Of a stretch of DNA of 6,246 nt, positions 5,501-6,246 are shown in pieces. The notes beneath the pieces were generated by a model that was not told the origin of the DNA, did no database searches, and saw only the letters and a list, made by a program, of their open reading frames with translations. The stretch is from JAIEPT01 sp038217425 (GTDB lineage Bacteria; Planctomycetota; Planctomycetia; Gemmatales; Gemmataceae): the NCBI GenBank assembly GCA_038217425.1, contig JBBQPM010000293.1, positions 1-6,246 on the forward strand. Reading direction: 5' to 3'. Position 1 is the stretch's first letter. Every line of letters starts with the position of its first letter. Position numbers and translations under genes: made by a program.

Positions 5501-5987
5501 GTCAGGGCGCATCCGCCGCGGCCATGATCGACACCAATTGGACGCGCTGGTCCGACTCCGAGTACTGGAAGTGGACGCGAACCCCGCCCACCGCAAACCG
5601 ATCCCACGCGCCTTGCTTGCCCAAGCCGGCGATCGTGACCGGCTCACCGCTCCGCTCCGGGGCACCGAACCGCGATCGAACTTGCGCCCGTGTGGCCCCG
5701 CGCGGCAGGCCACCGGGAAGGGGTCGAGGGAAGGCGACGAACCCATCGGCCGGTTCGGCGTACAAGAACGCCGTGACCACCCGTCCGCTGTGGTGCATGA
5801 GTTGGTAGCCCGCCGCTGGGTTGGACAAGTATGCCCGCCGCGGCTCACCCTCCTCCAAGTCCGGCTCGGCGGAGGCCGTCAGCGCGTCGGCCACGACCAG
5901 TGCCTGGACCGCCACCGAGTCCACTGGCGAGGCGACCACCACGAGCAGTTCCTCGGCTGACGCCATCCACGCTCCTCCTTCGCCGAA
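5410..5987 (-). mobile_element. Integron-type gene cassette (about 578 bp)
   Basis: Bounded by the GTT of the R'-like box at 5988-5982 and the equivalent GTT at 5410-5404, the segment contains one gene (5966-5502) and its downstream attC-like site. This is the standard one-gene cassette plan, and the size is in the usual range. The gene's ribosome binding site follows the box by a few bases and its stop lies one base before the next R'' box. If the sites are functional, an integron integrase could excise this segment as a circle. No promoter of its own is obvious. Confidence 0.6.
5502..5966 (-). CDS. Cassette-borne conserved-looking hypothetical protein
   Basis: 154 residues, no signal peptide or membrane segment. 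N-terminal half: MASAEELLVVVASPVDSVAVQALVVADAL is hydrophobic with a helix pattern and may pack as a small domain. Residues 47-80 (YLSNPAAGYQLMHHSGRVVTAFLYAEPADGFVAF) and 83-150 (LPGGLPRGATRAQVRSRFGAPERSG...WDRFAVGGVRVHFQYSESDQRVQLVSIM) look like a beta-rich domain. From memory, similar spacing (LP.GL...V...GAP..SG....WDRF...G...H..Y......V) occurs in small uncharacterised proteins of planctomycetes and myxobacteria. I know no confirmed function; an immunity-type role is only speculation. The start is firm: AAGGAGG lies seven bases before the ATG. The gene is flanked by attC-like sites on both sides. Confidence 0.8.
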   Translation of the reverse strand: MASAEELLVVVASPVDSVAVQALVVADALTASAEPDLEEGEPRRAYLSNPAAGYQLMHHSGRVVTAFLYAEPADGFVAFPRPLPGGLPRGATRAQVRSRFGAPERSGEPVTIAGLGKQGAWDRFAVGGVRVHFQYSESDQRVQLVSIMAAADAP

Positions 5988-6065
5988 CGACTGCGTTCAC
6001 TGGCCGGGCCGGCTGCAAGAACGCGTGTCTCGGAAAACCGTAATGCCGGCCCGGTCCAGTGCAAC
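5982..6065 (-). repeat. attC-like recombination site 2 (outer box missing)
   Basis: On the minus strand, an arm from AAC-complement GTT at 6065-6063, a bulged G (6062), 6 bp, a bulged A (6055) and 10 bp (6054-6045) pairs with 6013-5995 around a 31-nt loop. It is followed by spacer 5994-5989 and R'-like GTTCGGC (5988-5982). The layout, with the 10/1/6/1/3 order and a 6-nt spacer before the same box, is identical to site 1, although five of the 16 main stem pairs differ. The R''-like box expected about five bases beyond 6065 is absent. The sequence there instead runs into the presumed IS110 left end. Confidence 0.65.
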
Positions 6066-6088
6066 GTCAGGATACTTCTTATGTCCCC

Positions 6089-6214
6089 GAGGTTGATGGG
6101 CCGGTCGGCTCAAGGGTACAACGAACGCAGCCGAGGCTGGGTTCCGCGTGGAAGTTTCAGAGGGCGACGTAGGCCCTCAACCACGATGCGGGCTCGACTC
6201 GGCCCATCAACTTC
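6089..6214 (+). ncRNA. Candidate bridge-RNA-like structured segment
   Basis: GTTGATGGGCCG (6092-6103) and CGGCCCATCAAC (6200-6211) pair perfectly over 12 bp. Two more Watson-Crick pairs and a G-U lie outside (6089-6091 with 6212-6214), and one further G-U inside. Enclosed are a hairpin TCGGCT/AGCCGA (6105-6110 with 6129-6134, 18-nt loop) and a second arm in which CCGC and GTGG (6144-6151) pair with CCAC and GCGG (6181-6191, 3-nt bulge), capped by GAGGGC/GCCCTC (6160-6165 with 6173-6178). IS110-group elements encode a bridge RNA in the noncoding left end upstream of the recombinase; position and size fit. The pairing loops cannot be assigned without the right end. Confidence 0.45.
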
Positions 6215-6226
6215 AAGGAGTATGCC

Positions 6227-6246
6227 ATGCGCTTTTACAACGCCCC
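6227..6246 (+). CDS. Transposase start, probably IS110 family (truncated by window edge)
   Basis: ATG at 6227 is preceded by AAGGAG (6215-6220) with a six-base gap, a strong ribosome binding site. The six complete codons plus two bases read M-R-F-Y-N-A-P. From memory, planctomycete IS110-family transposases often begin MRFYN or MKFYN followed by an RNase H-like domain (RFYCGIDLHAR type). The enzyme would be a DEDD recombinase acting with a bridge RNA. Only the start is visible, so the call rests on this short match, the ribosome binding site and the folded upstream RNA. Confidence 0.5.

Larger units (their letters stand above)
6066..6246 (+). mobile_element. Left end of an IS110-family insertion sequence (partial)
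   Basis: From about 6066 the symmetry of the attC-like site breaks. A noncoding segment of about 160 bases, strongly folded, then leads into a plus-strand gene start whose first residues (MRFYNAP) resemble planctomycete IS110-family transposases. IS110 elements usually lack terminal inverted repeats and target duplications, so the exact left boundary cannot be read from one end. 6066 is the first base no longer matching the plan of site 1. The rest of the element is outside the window. Family assignment rests on few residues and on context. Confidence 0.5.

Noticed and set aside
5466..5960. Plus-strand open frame of 164 codons
   Set aside because: It is the antisense shadow of the cassette gene at 5502-5966, which has a strong ribosome binding site.
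5404..6065. CRISPR array or plain transposon inverted repeats
   Set aside because: There are only two copies, each an internal palindrome and not identical, separated by a gene; the bulges and outer boxes fit attC-like sites better.

Overview
The window suggests a member of the Planctomycetota. The grounds are moderate: a GC-rich chromosome, a tRNA-Ile/tRNA-Ala pair with no 16S gene in front of it (unlinked rRNA genes are common in that phylum), a secreted beta-helix protein next to a housekeeping gene, and an IS start that reads like planctomycete IS110 transposases. Every gene fully inside the window lies on the minus strand. The only plus-strand gene is a fragment at the right edge.

Region 1 (1-726, minus strand): strong tandem promoter candidates (699-726 and 590-617) precede tRNA-Ile(GAU) and tRNA-Ala(UGC). 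A structured leader with a boxA-like element follows and runs off the left edge, probably into an rRNA gene (23S more likely than 16S; not visible here). A classic terminator hairpin sits between the nearer promoter and tRNA-Ile, almost exactly at that promoter's expected start site, and a perfect 9-bp inverted repeat brackets its -10 box.

Region 2 (723-4621, minus strand): a tight three-gene unit. It holds a secreted right-handed beta-helix (pectate-lyase-like) protein, then gatB (subunit B of the tRNA-dependent amidotransferase that makes Gln-tRNA/Asn-tRNA), then a 110-residue protein of unknown function. Gaps are 13 and 11 bases. A promoter candidate lies 25 bases upstream of the first gene.

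Region 3 (about 4622-4909): noncoding, with a perfect 16-bp palindrome at 4755-4770 and a GC-rich hairpin at 4859-4908 next to the stop of the following gene.

Region 4 (4910-6065, minus strand): the most interesting part. Two small unrelated hypothetical genes are separated and preceded by two imperfect palindromes of identical layout: a 7-bp outer box, a spacer of about 6 nt, 3 bp, a bulge, 6 bp, a bulge, 10 bp, then a 31-32 nt loop. Stem sequences differ between the copies but pairing is kept, and both bulges are on the same arm. This is the layout of integron attC recombination sites (R''/L''/L'/R' boxes with extrahelical bases on the L'' arm). I read the region as a piece of an integron-type gene-cassette array with no integrase visible in the window.

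Region 5 (about 6066-6246, plus strand): the second attC-like site loses its outermost box at 6065. From there begins what looks like the left end of an IS110-family element. A strongly folded noncoding segment (6089-6214), a candidate bridge RNA, is followed by a good ribosome binding site and the first codons of the transposase (MRFYNAP). An IS110-type element cutting an attC-like site fits the known habit of the IS1111-attC group of targeting cassette recombination sites. Here the structured RNA is upstream of the gene, as in the IS110 group proper.
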